Source: Gp6-AA40 sp046732795 (lineage in GTDB: Bacteria; Acidobacteriota; Vicinamibacteria; Vicinamibacterales; UBA2999). From it: a stretch of 18,560 nt of DNA. The translations under genes and the position numbers were made by a program. The stretch is taken from NCBI GenBank assembly GCA_046732795.1, contig JBKPNV010000183.1, positions 1 through 18,560 on the forward strand, written 5' to 3'. The notes under the pieces are model-generated. The model saw only the letters and a program-made list of their open reading frames with translations. It made no database searches and was not told where the DNA came from. Positions 1 to 6,698 of the stretch are shown here, piece after piece. Each line of letters starts with the position of its first letter. Within the stretch, counting starts at the first letter, position 1.

Positions 1-215
1 TGGCGGTTCAGGTACGCGGCAAGGCCAGCCAATCCGCCCAGAACGATCACGGCACGAAGGACGCGGAAGAGGCTGAAAATCCATGCAATGCCGATCCCGA
101 GCGCGGGCCACTGTACCCACCAGTGCCCCGGCGAGGTCATCAGGTTGATAACGAAGAGGAACGCCAGGATGAGCGGTCCCTTCACGAGAAAGCCGAGCGC
201 GTGCAGTGTTCTCAT
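1..215 (-). CDS. 2TM-domain membrane protein, partial (C-terminus outside the window)
   Basis: Reading the minus strand from the ATG at 215 gives an open frame of 71 codons that runs off the left edge without a stop. The N-terminus MRTLHALGFLVKGPL leads into two hydrophobic segments, roughly residues 14-26 and 34-50. Between them is a short turn with NLMTSPGHWWVQWP, followed by GIGIAW. This asparagine/tryptophan-rich loop between two helices is typical of the 2TM domain found in small inner-membrane proteins and at the ends of some histidine kinases. The function of that domain is unknown. The gene lies downstream of the dehydratase gene on the same strand, 86 bases after its stop. The ribosome binding site is weak. 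The family call rests on the loop pattern, and the rest of the protein cannot be judged. Confidence 0.6.
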   Translation of the reverse strand, partial: MRTLHALGFLVKGPLILAFLFVINLMTSPGHWWVQWPALGIGIAWIFSLFRVLRAVIVLGGLAGLAAYLNR

Positions 216-247
216 GGTTTCAGCTCATTGTGACGAACCGGGACGCC

Positions 248-294
248 TCGCGGTTCCGCGATGGAAGTGGCTTTCGGCTCTGAGCTTTAGGCCG
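248..294. other. Intergenic hairpin and repetitive stretch between two minus-strand genes
   Basis: The 86-base gap between the dehydratase stop (302) and the 2TM start (215) contains a perfect inverted repeat, TCGCGG-TT-CCGCGA at 248-261. Beside it, at 269-294, is a locally repetitive stretch in which CTTTCGGCTCTGAG is followed by the related CTTTAGGC. The hairpin could end the dehydratase transcript, but no T-tract follows it on the minus strand. The repetitive stretch could be part of a dispersed intergenic element. Neither reading can be confirmed from this window. Confidence 0.3.
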
Positions 295-301
295 CTCGCC
301 A

Positions 302-1288
302 CTAACGGATGTAGCCGGCGAATGCCTCAGGGTCGACGTTGCCCCCGGATACTACCGCAACGGTGTCCGGCTCGAGCGCTCGAAGTGCGGCCGCCACAGA
401 CGCGGCGCCGCTCGGTTCGGCAACGATTCTCGCTTCGCCATAGAGCCACTTCACGGCGCCGGCGATTTCCTCATCGGTGACCGTTACCACATCGTCGACA
501 AACGCCTGAACGTGCGCAAAGGTGATGTCGCCCGGCCGCAACGTGAGTAAGCCGTCAGCGATGCTGGCGGTGCGGTCGAGCGACACCGGATGGCCGGCCG
601 CAATCGATGCGGTCATCCGAGCAGCGCCAGCGGGCTCCACGCCAACGACGCGAACCGACGGACGCATTTGCTTGACGGCCGCGCTCACGCCAGCGATCTG
701 TCCCCCGCCACCAACCGGCACGTAGACCGATCGCACTTGCGAGTGCTGCTCCAGAATTTCCAGGCCAGTTGTTCCCTGCCCCGCGATGATCCAGGGGTGA
801 TCGAATGGGGGAATGATGGTGAGGCCGCGTGCCTTCGCCAACTCCTCCGCACGGAGCTTGCGATGGGTGGACGTCGTTCCGGCGAAGACGACCTCCGCCC
901 CCTGACGACGCACTCCGTCCACCTTCACGCGTGGCGTTCCCTCGGGCATGACGATGACGGCTGGTGCATGAAAGGTCTCCGCGACCAGCGCCACGGCGAG
1001 GCCGTGATTGCCCGACGAGTAGGTGATGACGCCGGCTGCCCTCGCCTCAGGCGGCAGTTGCGCGATCATGTTGCACGCGCCGCGGATCTTGAAAGCACCG
1101 CCTGGCTGGAAGCATTCGCATTTCAGCGACAGGCGGATCTGCCTTTGACGCTGCTCAGGCGAGGGAGGATCGGTGCCTACGTCCAAGAGAGGCGTCCGTC
1201 GAACGATCGAGCGGATTCGGCTCGCGGCGAGTCGAATGTCGTCGAGCGATACGAGCGTAGCCGTATCGCGAACACCACCTTCATGCAC
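302..1288 (-). CDS. PLP-dependent threonine/serine dehydratase (beta family, no ACT domain)
   Basis: This 328-residue fold-type II PLP enzyme resembles catabolic threonine dehydratase and serine racemase. It would deaminate L-threonine or L-serine to the 2-oxo acid in the cytoplasm, although racemase activity is also possible in this family. Visible motifs are FKIRGA with K67 as the Schiff-base lysine, SSGNHG at about 91-96 for substrate carboxylate binding, the phosphate-binding VGGGGQ loop near 192-197, and a C-terminal VVSGGN that supplies the residue contacting the pyridine nitrogen. It is much shorter than biosynthetic IlvA and lacks the C-terminal ACT domain, so feedback inhibition by isoleucine is unlikely. 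The start is GTG at 1288. A TATACT hexamer ends six bases upstream, suggesting a leaderless mRNA. The family is clear, but the exact substrate is not. Confidence 0.9.
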   Translation of the reverse strand: MHEGGVRDTATLVSLDDIRLAASRIRSIVRRTPLLDVGTDPPSPEQRQRQIRLSLKCECFQPGGAFKIRGACNMIAQLPPEARAAGVITYSSGNHGLAVALVAETFHAPAVIVMPEGTPRVKVDGVRRQGAEVVFAGTTSTHRKLRAEELAKARGLTIIPPFDHPWIIAGQGTTGLEILEQHSQVRSVYVPVGGGGQIAGVSAAVKQMRPSVRVVGVEPAGAARMTASIAAGHPVSLDRTASIADGLLTLRPGDITFAHVQAFVDDVVTVTDEEIAGAVKWLYGEARIVAEPSGAASVAAALRALEPDTVAVVSGGNVDPEAFAGYIR

Positions 1289-1294
1289 GAAGCC

Positions 1295-1302
1295 AGTATA
1301 GT
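1295..1302. promoter_or_regulatory. Symmetric -10 element, putative bidirectional promoter (dehydratase / small gene)
   Basis: The sequence AGTATAGT reads TATACT on the minus strand (1300-1295) and TATAGT on the plus strand (1297-1302). The minus hexamer ends exactly 6 bases before the GTG start at 1288, so a standard initiation distance places the transcript start on the start codon itself. On the plus strand a transcript would begin near 1309, giving a leader of about 55 bases for the gene at 1364. No good TTGACA-like -35 is visible on either side. This is a prediction from sequence only. Confidence 0.5.
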
Positions 1303-1363
1303 GCGCACGATTCTGACACTGACATTGTTGGGAGTTCAGAGTTGATCTGAGTTAGCTTCTTGT

Positions 1364-1597
1364 ATGGCCCGCTATACGCTCGTCTATGGCATTCGGCTCG
1401 TCCCAGAAGGCACACTCGTCGACGCCAAGGAGGCGAAGCTCACACTTTCCGACGGTGAGAGCGCCGGGCTGACGCTGCACACGATTGACGGCACGATTCC
1501 ACAACTGCGCCGCGCGCTGGACCGAAGCCTCGATGCGTTCTTTGATTTCCTGCCTGGCGTGAGCGAAGACGACAAGCGCGACTTCGATGATTCCTAG
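1364..1597 (+). CDS. Small hypothetical protein, 77 aa
   Basis: I do not recognise a family for this product. The frame opens with ATG at 1364 and ends at TAG 1595-1597. Codon third positions are strongly G/C, as in the neighbouring real genes, which argues that it is coding. The predicted protein is soluble and fairly acidic, with a likely beta-rich N-terminal half (ARYTLVYGIRLVPEG) and a helical C-terminal half containing QLRRALDRSLDAFFDF. It has no signal peptide, membrane segment or cysteine. It is divergent from the dehydratase gene and convergent with the epimerase gene, with a hairpin between the stops. The start has no clear Shine-Dalgarno sequence. An overlapping antisense frame in the same span is treated as a shadow. 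Confidence 0.55.
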   Translation: MARYTLVYGIRLVPEGTLVDAKEAKLTLSDGESAGLTLHTIDGTIPQLRRALDRSLDAFFDFLPGVSEDDKRDFDDS

Positions 1598-1606
1598 CTA
1601 TCCGAG

Positions 1607-1629
1607 GTCCGGCTGAAGCCGGACACTAC
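1607..1629. repeat. Hairpin repeat, copy 1, between convergent genes
   Basis: GTCCGGCT-GA-AGCCGGAC (1607-1624) is a perfect inverted repeat with 8-bp arms, followed by ACTAC. The 23-base unit recurs at 6652-6674 with 21 of 23 bases identical. It lies in the 40-base gap between the convergent stops at 1597 and 1638. It could therefore act as a bidirectional transcription stop or belong to a REP-like dispersed family. There is no T-tract. Confidence 0.55.
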
Positions 1630-1637
1630 CTTAGCCC

Positions 1638-2558
1638 TTACGCTGCCGCTTCTTGTCCGGATCGGAATTCCTCGATCAATCCTGCAACGTTGCCCCCGAC
1701 TGAGTGCAGTGTCGGCGCCCAGCCGAGCGCCCGCGCGCGCGGGCTGCGAACGATCTGATCGAGCGCAAGGGCATCGGCATACTGCCCCATCTTGGCGCGC
1801 GCCTCTTCCATCGGCATGTGCCGGACATCCGGTTGCACCCTGGCGTGGCGGGCGATTGCTTCCACGATGTCGCAGACTCGTTCGTCAGCTTCGTCGTTGG
1901 CGTGAAAGATGCCGGAGGCAGTCGGGTGCGCAGCCAGCCGGACGTAGAGGTCGGCGAGATCGCGATCGTAAACACAAGGCCAATGGTTGGCGCCATTGCC
2001 GACGACGCGTACCAAGCCCTTCTTCGCATTCTTCAGGAAATCGCTGATGATCCCGCGGGCGCCGCCATAAACGACGCCCGGACGGACGATGGCCGTACGA
2101 ACCTGACCGTCGCGCGACAAACCTCGCACCAGTTCTTCGTGCGCGGGACGCCACGCGGCGAGTGGCGGCGGCTTGAGCGGCGCCTCCTCAGTTGCCGGAC
2201 CACTCGTGTTTCCCAATACCCACATGCCCGACGTGTAGATGAAACTGGCAGCGTGTCCACGATCCAGCCGGCGACCGCAGGCGCCGAGCAGCGTCTCGAT
2301 CGCGCTCCGGTCCACGTCGATCGTGCGCTTCGTTCGATCGGACGCCGCGTGCACGATCACATCGGAGTCCTCGGCCGCGCTCACATAAGCCGCGGGCTTC
2401 CCGAGCTCGCCAACGATCGGACGAGCGCCACGCAGCGAAACATGTTCGGCCTTCTCCGGATCGCGGACGAGCGCGGTCACATGGTGTCCCGCACGAAGCG
2501 ACGCTTCGAGAATGGCCGATCCGACATAGCCTGTCGCGCCGGTTAGAAATATGCGCAT
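1638..2558 (-). CDS. Atypical NAD(P)-dependent epimerase/dehydratase (extended SDR)
   Basis: This 306-residue Rossmann-fold protein starts with MRIFLTGATGYVG, whose GxxGxxG loop at residues 7-13 binds NAD(P). The ATG at 2558 was chosen over the longer frame to 2606 because the Rossmann strand begins there and a -10-like TAGAAT lies 13 bases upstream. Other SDR features are VIVHAAS after the third strand, IYTSGMWVLG with the active-site serine region, and RPGVVYGG. Where YxxxK is expected, the sequence instead reads AAWRPAHEELV. The catalytic Tyr/Lys pair therefore seems to be missing or replaced, as in atypical SDRs that act as binding or regulatory proteins or use another mechanism. The substrate is unknown. 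The gene follows the DAC-like gene by 35 bases on the same strand and may be partly co-transcribed with it. Confidence 0.85.
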   Translation of the reverse strand: MRIFLTGATGYVGSAILEASLRAGHHVTALVRDPEKAEHVSLRGARPIVGELGKPAAYVSAAEDSDVIVHAASDRTKRTIDVDRSAIETLLGACGRRLDRGHAASFIYTSGMWVLGNTSGPATEEAPLKPPPLAAWRPAHEELVRGLSRDGQVRTAIVRPGVVYGGARGIISDFLKNAKKGLVRVVGNGANHWPCVYDRDLADLYVRLAAHPTASGIFHANDEADERVCDIVEAIARHARVQPDVRHMPMEEARAKMGQYADALALDQIVRSPRARALGWAPTLHSVGGNVAGLIEEFRSGQEAAA

Positions 2559-2571
2559 GACGGAGCCGTTT

Positions 2572-2577
2572 ATTCTA
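2572..2577 (-). promoter_or_regulatory. Possible -10 element for the epimerase gene
   Basis: The minus strand reads TAGAAT at 2577-2572, 13 bases before the ATG at 2558. This gives a predicted leader of only 6-7 bases. The site falls in the short gap after the stop of the upstream gene at 2594. No convincing -35 is present, so the epimerase may instead be read through from upstream. Confidence 0.35.
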
Positions 2578-2593
2578 CTCCCGACGAAGGACT

Positions 2594-3961
2594 CTAGATG
2601 TCCCAAACGCGTTCGCCGTCGAAGAACGTGATGATCCCGTCTTCGCTGACCTTGAGCACCGGCCCGAAGCGGCTCGCGGCAAGCGCGGCCGTCGTGCGCG
2701 CACCTTCCACGACGCCGCTGTCCTCCAGTTCGGCAGTGGCCGGATGACGCAGGATGGCGCCGGCCGCCAGCAGGCGCCCGGCACGATCCATGACGATGGC
2801 ACCGTCGAGCGACGCGAGCGCCTCGAGGACGTTGGGGTCCAGGTCTGTAATCGAGCGCCCCTCGAGAAGATCTAGCAGGTCACGTCGCGACGGCGTGTTC
2901 CGATCCGACGCACGTTCGGGCGAGCTGTCGAGCCGGTCCGCCGGTGCCACCAGCTGCGACACTGCCGTCGTGGCATCACGAGCCACAACGAACAGAGCCC
3001 CCTCGCGGTTATCAGCCAGATCGAGCGCGGTCTGAAAGATTCGCATCGCGAGCGCGTCATCGCCGACGGCTTCCGCCCACAGCCGATACTTGGCCTGCAG
3101 ATCGAGGAGATGCCAGCCCGCGCCGCGAAACGTGAACAGCTCTGCGCCTTCGGCGAACACCTTGATTTCACGTGACGGGCTCAGCACCGCGCAGATATGG
3201 CCGTGCTGGAGCGTTGCTCGTGCGTGCGGCTGGAACGCCTTCGCGCACGGGACCTGGAGGATCTGGTTTCGGCACGCCTGGCTGCCCCATCGCTCGATGT
3301 CGATCAGATCGAGGAGCCGCCCTTCCGAGTTGGCAAGGAAAACCGTGCGCATTCCATCCGCCAGCCGGAAGAAGCTCTTGATGGTCGTAAGCGATTGGGT
3401 ATACGCGGGCGCCGTGGCGGGCAGTGGAGCACCGGGGCGGCACGGATCTTCCGAGGTGCCGAGCAACAGCACACCGGTGGAAATCGGTCGATTCTCGTAA
3501 CTCGAGAGGGCCGCGACTCGCAGCAATTCGATGATGGACGCGATGCGATCGGCACGCGCTTCACGCGTCTCGATGGCGTATCCGCGCGGATCGAGAAACG
3601 CCCCGACGTAGCGGTCTTCGATCGCCCCGCGGAACAGGTCGCCACGCTCGGCGATGATGCGCGGGTTGAGAATCGCGCTGAACCGCGCGGCGAGAACCGC
3701 GCCGATCGCCTGCGCCAGCCTCACTTCGTGCGCCGTAAAGACCCATCTGCCCGGTACCCGCAGCGTATAGCGCGTGCCAAACCATCGCACGATCAGCGCG
3801 GCGGGATTCGCCGACGGCTCGATTGCCAGTCGGCCATCCGATGACACCGATGGCGTCATCTCCGTATCCAGAGCGGCGCGCTCGAAGAACTGCCGCAGCG
3901 CAGACTGCAGCAGGCTGTCATACGCGGCTCCAACGGCGAGGGTCGGCGGTGGTGATGACAT
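2594..3961 (-). CDS. Putative sensor protein with C-terminal diadenylate-cyclase (DAC)-like domain, altered RHR motif
   Basis: This is a 455-residue soluble protein. Residues about 303-450 look like a DisA_N/DAC domain, the fold that makes cyclic di-AMP from two ATP. A helix with GALFVVARD (321-329) is followed by LDGAIVMD, whose DGA motif is at 386-388, then by EGARTTAALAAS (419-430) and VSEDGIITFF. In active DAC enzymes the second motif reads GTRHRAA. Here it reads GARTTAA, so the RHR triad is reduced to Arg422 followed by two threonines. The N-terminal 300 residues, including STGVLLLG near 161-168, resemble the putative sensor regions described next to DAC domains (DACNV-type). That subfamily call is from memory and tentative. 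The start is ATG 3961 with a strong GGAGGG nine bases upstream. The protein lacks the helix-hairpin-helix DNA-binding part of DisA and the membrane helices of CdaA. It may be a weak cyclase or a nucleotide-sensing relic. Confidence 0.7.
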   Translation of the reverse strand: MSSPPPTLAVGAAYDSLLQSALRQFFERAALDTEMTPSVSSDGRLAIEPSANPAALIVRWFGTRYTLRVPGRWVFTAHEVRLAQAIGAVLAARFSAILNPRIIAERGDLFRGAIEDRYVGAFLDPRGYAIETREARADRIASIIELLRVAALSSYENRPISTGVLLLGTSEDPCRPGAPLPATAPAYTQSLTTIKSFFRLADGMRTVFLANSEGRLLDLIDIERWGSQACRNQILQVPCAKAFQPHARATLQHGHICAVLSPSREIKVFAEGAELFTFRGAGWHLLDLQAKYRLWAEAVGDDALAMRIFQTALDLADNREGALFVVARDATTAVSQLVAPADRLDSSPERASDRNTPSRRDLLDLLEGRSITDLDPNVLEALASLDGAIVMDRAGRLLAAGAILRHPATAELEDSGVVEGARTTAALAASRFGPVLKVSEDGIITFFDGERVWDI

Positions 3962-3978
3962 CTCGTCGGTCCCTCCGG

Positions 3979-3986
3979 ATCATAAT
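3979..3986. promoter_or_regulatory. Overlapping divergent -10 elements (DAC-like gene / acyl-AMP ligase gene)
   Basis: ATCATAAT contains CATAAT on the plus strand (3981-3986) and TATGAT on the minus strand (3984-3979). The plus hexamer ends 6 bases before the GTG at 3993, predicting a leaderless transcript. The minus hexamer gives a leader of about 10-12 bases that retains at least part of the GGAGGG site. The whole intergenic gap is 31 bases, so the two polymerase sites would exclude each other. Confidence 0.55.
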
Positions 3987-3992
3987 TCACAG

Positions 3993-6572
3993 GTGCGCCG
4001 GGACACGCTCGTCGACTTCTTCCAGGGCTTTGTCCAGATCAACGGGAGCTTCCTCGCCTTTGATGACGCCTACCGCCGACGTGAGTACACCTACGAACAG
4101 GCCGGCCGGGCTGCACGCGGCTTCGCAGTCAAGCTGGCTGAGGCCGGGCTCAGGAAGGGTGACAAGGTGGTCTTCTGGGGCGAGAACCGCCCTGAATGGG
4201 TGGTCTGCTACTGGGGCTGCCTCCTCGCCGGCATCGTCGTGGTCCCGATTGATTACCGATCGTCACCTGACTTCGTCACCAAAGTAGGCAACCTGGTCGA
4301 GGCTCGAGTCCTCCTGGTTGGAGAGGACGTAGAGCCGAAGCCTGTTCACGGCGTTCACACCGTGTGGCGATTCGCAGATCTCGACTGGAGCGCCGATGGG
4401 CCGATGCCCGTCGTGCCGATTTCGCGCGACGACGTGATGCAGATCATCTTCACGTCGGGCGCTACCGCCGATCCCAAAGGCGTCGTCATCCGTCACCGGA
4501 ACGTGCTGGCGAACATCGTTCCGGTCGAACGGGAAGTGCAGAAGTACAAGAACTACGCACGTCCGTTTCATCCAATTCGCTTCCTGAACCTGCTTCCGTT
4601 GAGCCACATGTTCGGGCAATCCATGGCGACGAGCATCCCGCCCATGGTGCGCGGCCTCGTCATCTTCACGCGGAGCTTCAACCCTCACGACATCCTCGCG
4701 TTGATCCATCGTCGACGCATTTCGGTGCTGGTGTGCGTACCGAAGATCCTTGCGGTTTTGCGCGAGCACGTCGTACGAACATTCCCGGAGACTGCCGATC
4801 CTCCCCCGCACGGAATTTCGATCCCAGGCCGCTGGTGGAGATATCGTCGCGTTCACAACGCCTTCGGCCTGAAATTCTGGGCGTTCGTGGTCGGTGCTGC
4901 CCCACTTCCGCCGGACATCGAGGAGTTCTGGCGACGTCTCGGATTTGCTGTCATTCAAGGCTACGGGCTCACAGAGACTGCGCCAATCGTCACGCTGAAT
5001 CATCCCTTCAAGACGAGCAAAGGGTCCGTCGGCACCCCGATTCAGGGTGTCGAGGTCCGCATCGCGGATGATGGGGAGATCCTCGTGCGCGGCGAAAACG
5101 TCACCAGTGGGTATTACGAGCCGGAGTCCAGGGACTCGAGACCCGGAATCCGGGACTCGGGATTCGATCATGCCCGCGATTCCGAATCTCAAATCCCGAA
5201 TCCCGAGGTTCGAGCCCCGACGTCCGAGGCCCGAGTGTTTGACGACGACGGCTGGCTGCACACAGGAGATATCGGCGAACGCGATGCTCAGGGACGCTTG
5301 TTCATCAAGGGCCGCAAGAAAGAAATGATCGTGCGGCCCGACGGGCTGAACGTGTTTCCCGAGGACGTCGAGCGCGTGCTCGATGCACAACCTGGAGTAC
5401 GTGAGTCCGCCGTTGTCGGCGTGGTTGACGGTGCCGAGGAACGGGTCCACGCGGTGCTCGTCCTCGAGCCAGGCGTCGACCCGCACCTGGTGATCCGGAA
5501 TGCGAACGCGCAGTTGCAGGATCATCAGCGAATCAGGACGTCTTCGGTCTGGCCCGCGTCCGAGCTGCCTCGAACCGAGGGCACGAGAAAACTCAAGCGG
5601 CGAGCCATCGGCGACTGGGTTCAGTCGGGCGCGCCGGCCGCTGTGACCTCGACGGGCGATTCATTCGAAGCGCTGCTCGGGCGATTCGCGCATGGTCGCG
5701 AACTTGGCAAATCGACTACGCTTGACGAACTTGGCTTGAGCTCACTCGAACGCGTCGAGCTGATGGTCGCGCTGGAGGATCGATTTCAGACGCGCATCGA
5801 CGAGGGCCGATTCTCGGAAGTCTCCAGCATCGGCGATCTGAAGCAACTCGTCGATCGCGGAACAACCACGGAGTCGGTCGACGAGCCAGTGGATTTTCCG
5901 GCGTGGAACCGGAGCTGGCCGGTGCAGGTGATTCGTCGCATCTCGCAGGCCACCTGGATCCTCCCGCTCGCTCGAGTCTTCGCACATAGCCGGATCGAAG
6001 GACTGGACAATCTTCGCGATCTCTCCGGACCCGTAGTCTTTGCCGCAAACCATCAAAGCCATATGGACGTGCCGGTGATCCTTGCCGCGCTTCCGGGCAG
6101 ATGGCGGGCCCGCGTCGCGCCCGCGATGGCCAAGGAGTTCTTCAAGGCCCATTTCTTCCCAGCTGAATTCACGTGGAGGGAGCGATTCACCAACACCCTC
6201 AACTACTACCTCGCCGCGTTCTATTTCAACGCCTTCCCCCTGCCGCAACGCGAAGCAGGCGCGAGACAGACGCTGCAATACATCGGCGAGTTGACCGGGG
6301 ATGGCTGGTCGATCTTGATTTTTCCCGAGGGAATGCGCTCGTCGACCGGTCACATCAAGCCGTTTCGCGGTGGCATTGGGATGATCGCCTCCCGTCTTGA
6401 TGTGCCAGTCGTGCCGATCCGGATCGATGACGTCGACAAGCTACTCCCAGTCGGCGCGTCATTCCTGCGGCCCGGACGAGTGCGCGTCGCATTCGGTGCG
6501 CCTCTCCGCCTTCATGGTGCCGAATACGCCTCACTCGCCTCTGTGGTCGAACAGGCCGTTCGCGACCTCTAG
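3993..6572 (+). CDS. Acyl-AMP ligase / acyl-carrier domain / PlsC acyltransferase fusion (Aas-like)
   Basis: This 859-residue enzyme carries three modules. Residues 1 to about 545 are an adenylate-forming ligase with the P-loop FTSGATADPKG (153-163), GYGLTE (323-328), HTGD (423-426) and a probable catalytic lysine at K533. Residues about 565-630 form an acyl-carrier domain with LGLSSLE, where S584 is the likely phosphopantetheine site. Residues about 655-859 are a PlsC acyltransferase with NHQSHMD (H687, D692) and FPEG (777-780). The likely role is to activate a fatty acid, load it on the tethered carrier and transfer it to a lysophospholipid or related acceptor at the inner membrane. Escherichia coli Aas does similar work with the modules in a different order. 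GTG 3993 was chosen because homology begins there and a -10 lies six bases upstream. The open frame extends upstream to 3774, but that stretch overlaps the divergent gene. A repeat-derived insert interrupts the ligase at about residues 379-414. Confidence 0.88.
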   Translation: MRRDTLVDFFQGFVQINGSFLAFDDAYRRREYTYEQAGRAARGFAVKLAEAGLRKGDKVVFWGENRPEWVVCYWGCLLAGIVVVPIDYRSSPDFVTKVGNLVEARVLLVGEDVEPKPVHGVHTVWRFADLDWSADGPMPVVPISRDDVMQIIFTSGATADPKGVVIRHRNVLANIVPVEREVQKYKNYARPFHPIRFLNLLPLSHMFGQSMATSIPPMVRGLVIFTRSFNPHDILALIHRRRISVLVCVPKILAVLREHVVRTFPETADPPPHGISIPGRWWRYRRVHNAFGLKFWAFVVGAAPLPPDIEEFWRRLGFAVIQGYGLTETAPIVTLNHPFKTSKGSVGTPIQGVEVRIADDGEILVRGENVTSGYYEPESRDSRPGIRDSGFDHARDSESQIPNPEVRAPTSEARVFDDDGWLHTGDIGERDAQGRLFIKGRKKEMIVRPDGLNVFPEDVERVLDAQPGVRESAVVGVVDGAEERVHAVLVLEPGVDPHLVIRNANAQLQDHQRIRTSSVWPASELPRTEGTRKLKRRAIGDWVQSGAPAAVTSTGDSFEALLGRFAHGRELGKSTTLDELGLSSLERVELMVALEDRFQTRIDEGRFSEVSSIGDLKQLVDRGTTTESVDEPVDFPAWNRSWPVQVIRRISQATWILPLARVFAHSRIEGLDNLRDLSGPVVFAANHQSHMDVPVILAALPGRWRARVAPAMAKEFFKAHFFPAEFTWRERFTNTLNYYLAAFYFNAFPLPQREAGARQTLQYIGELTGDGWSILIFPEGMRSSTGHIKPFRGGIGMIASRLDVPVVPIRIDDVDKLLPVGASFLRPGRVRVAFGAPLRLHGAEYASLASVVEQAVRDL
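5123..5238. repeat. Low-complexity inverted-repeat insert inside a coding sequence
   Basis: About 115 bases in the acyl-AMP ligase gene consist of variants of GGGACTCG, GGAATCCG and GGGATTCG. The left half has this orientation and the right half has the reverse complement (CGAATCCCG, CGAATCTC). CTCGGGATTCG (5156-5166) and CGAATCCCGAG (5197-5207) form a perfect 11-bp inverted repeat around a 30-base loop. The stretch stays in frame and adds a charged, probably disordered loop between GYYEPE and VFDDDGWLHTGD, where homologues usually have about five residues. It looks like an intergenic-type repeat captured in a gene. Confidence 0.65.
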
Positions 6573-6651
6573 ATGCAGGTTTTAACCGCTGAAAACACGC
6601 GACTTGCAAGCGAACACGCGATGTGGCACTCTTATTGCTGATTGGACCTCC

Positions 6652-6674
6652 GTTCGGCGGAAGCCGGACACTAC
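6652..6674. repeat. Hairpin repeat, copy 2, upstream of infA
   Basis: GTTCGGCGGAAGCCGGACACTAC matches the unit at 1607-1629 at 21 of 23 positions, including 15 consecutive identical bases (6660-6674). Its arms still pair as an imperfect hairpin. It ends 24 bases before the TTG start of infA and 9 bases before the AAGGA ribosome binding site, so it may lie in the infA leader. Confidence 0.5.
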
Positions 6675-6698
6675 TTCGCTCACAAGGAACCCTTTAAT

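Noticed and set aside
590..1345. Plus-strand open frame of 251 codons opposite the dehydratase
   Set aside because: The minus strand carries the PLP lysine and glycine motifs. The plus frame is an antisense shadow.
2594..3961. Annotation as a full DisA DNA-integrity scanning protein
   Set aside because: No helix-hairpin-helix region is present, the DAC-like domain is C-terminal instead of N-terminal, and the RHR motif is altered.
3774..3992. Upstream in-frame extension of the acyl-AMP ligase by 73 codons
   Set aside because: It would overlap the 5' end and ribosome binding site of the divergent DAC-like gene, and homology to ligases begins only after GTG 3993.
4263..5525. Minus-strand open frame of 420 codons opposite the acyl-AMP ligase
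   Set aside because: It shows no domain or motif, is rich in His/Arg/Asp as typical of antisense frames, and lies opposite clear ligase motifs.
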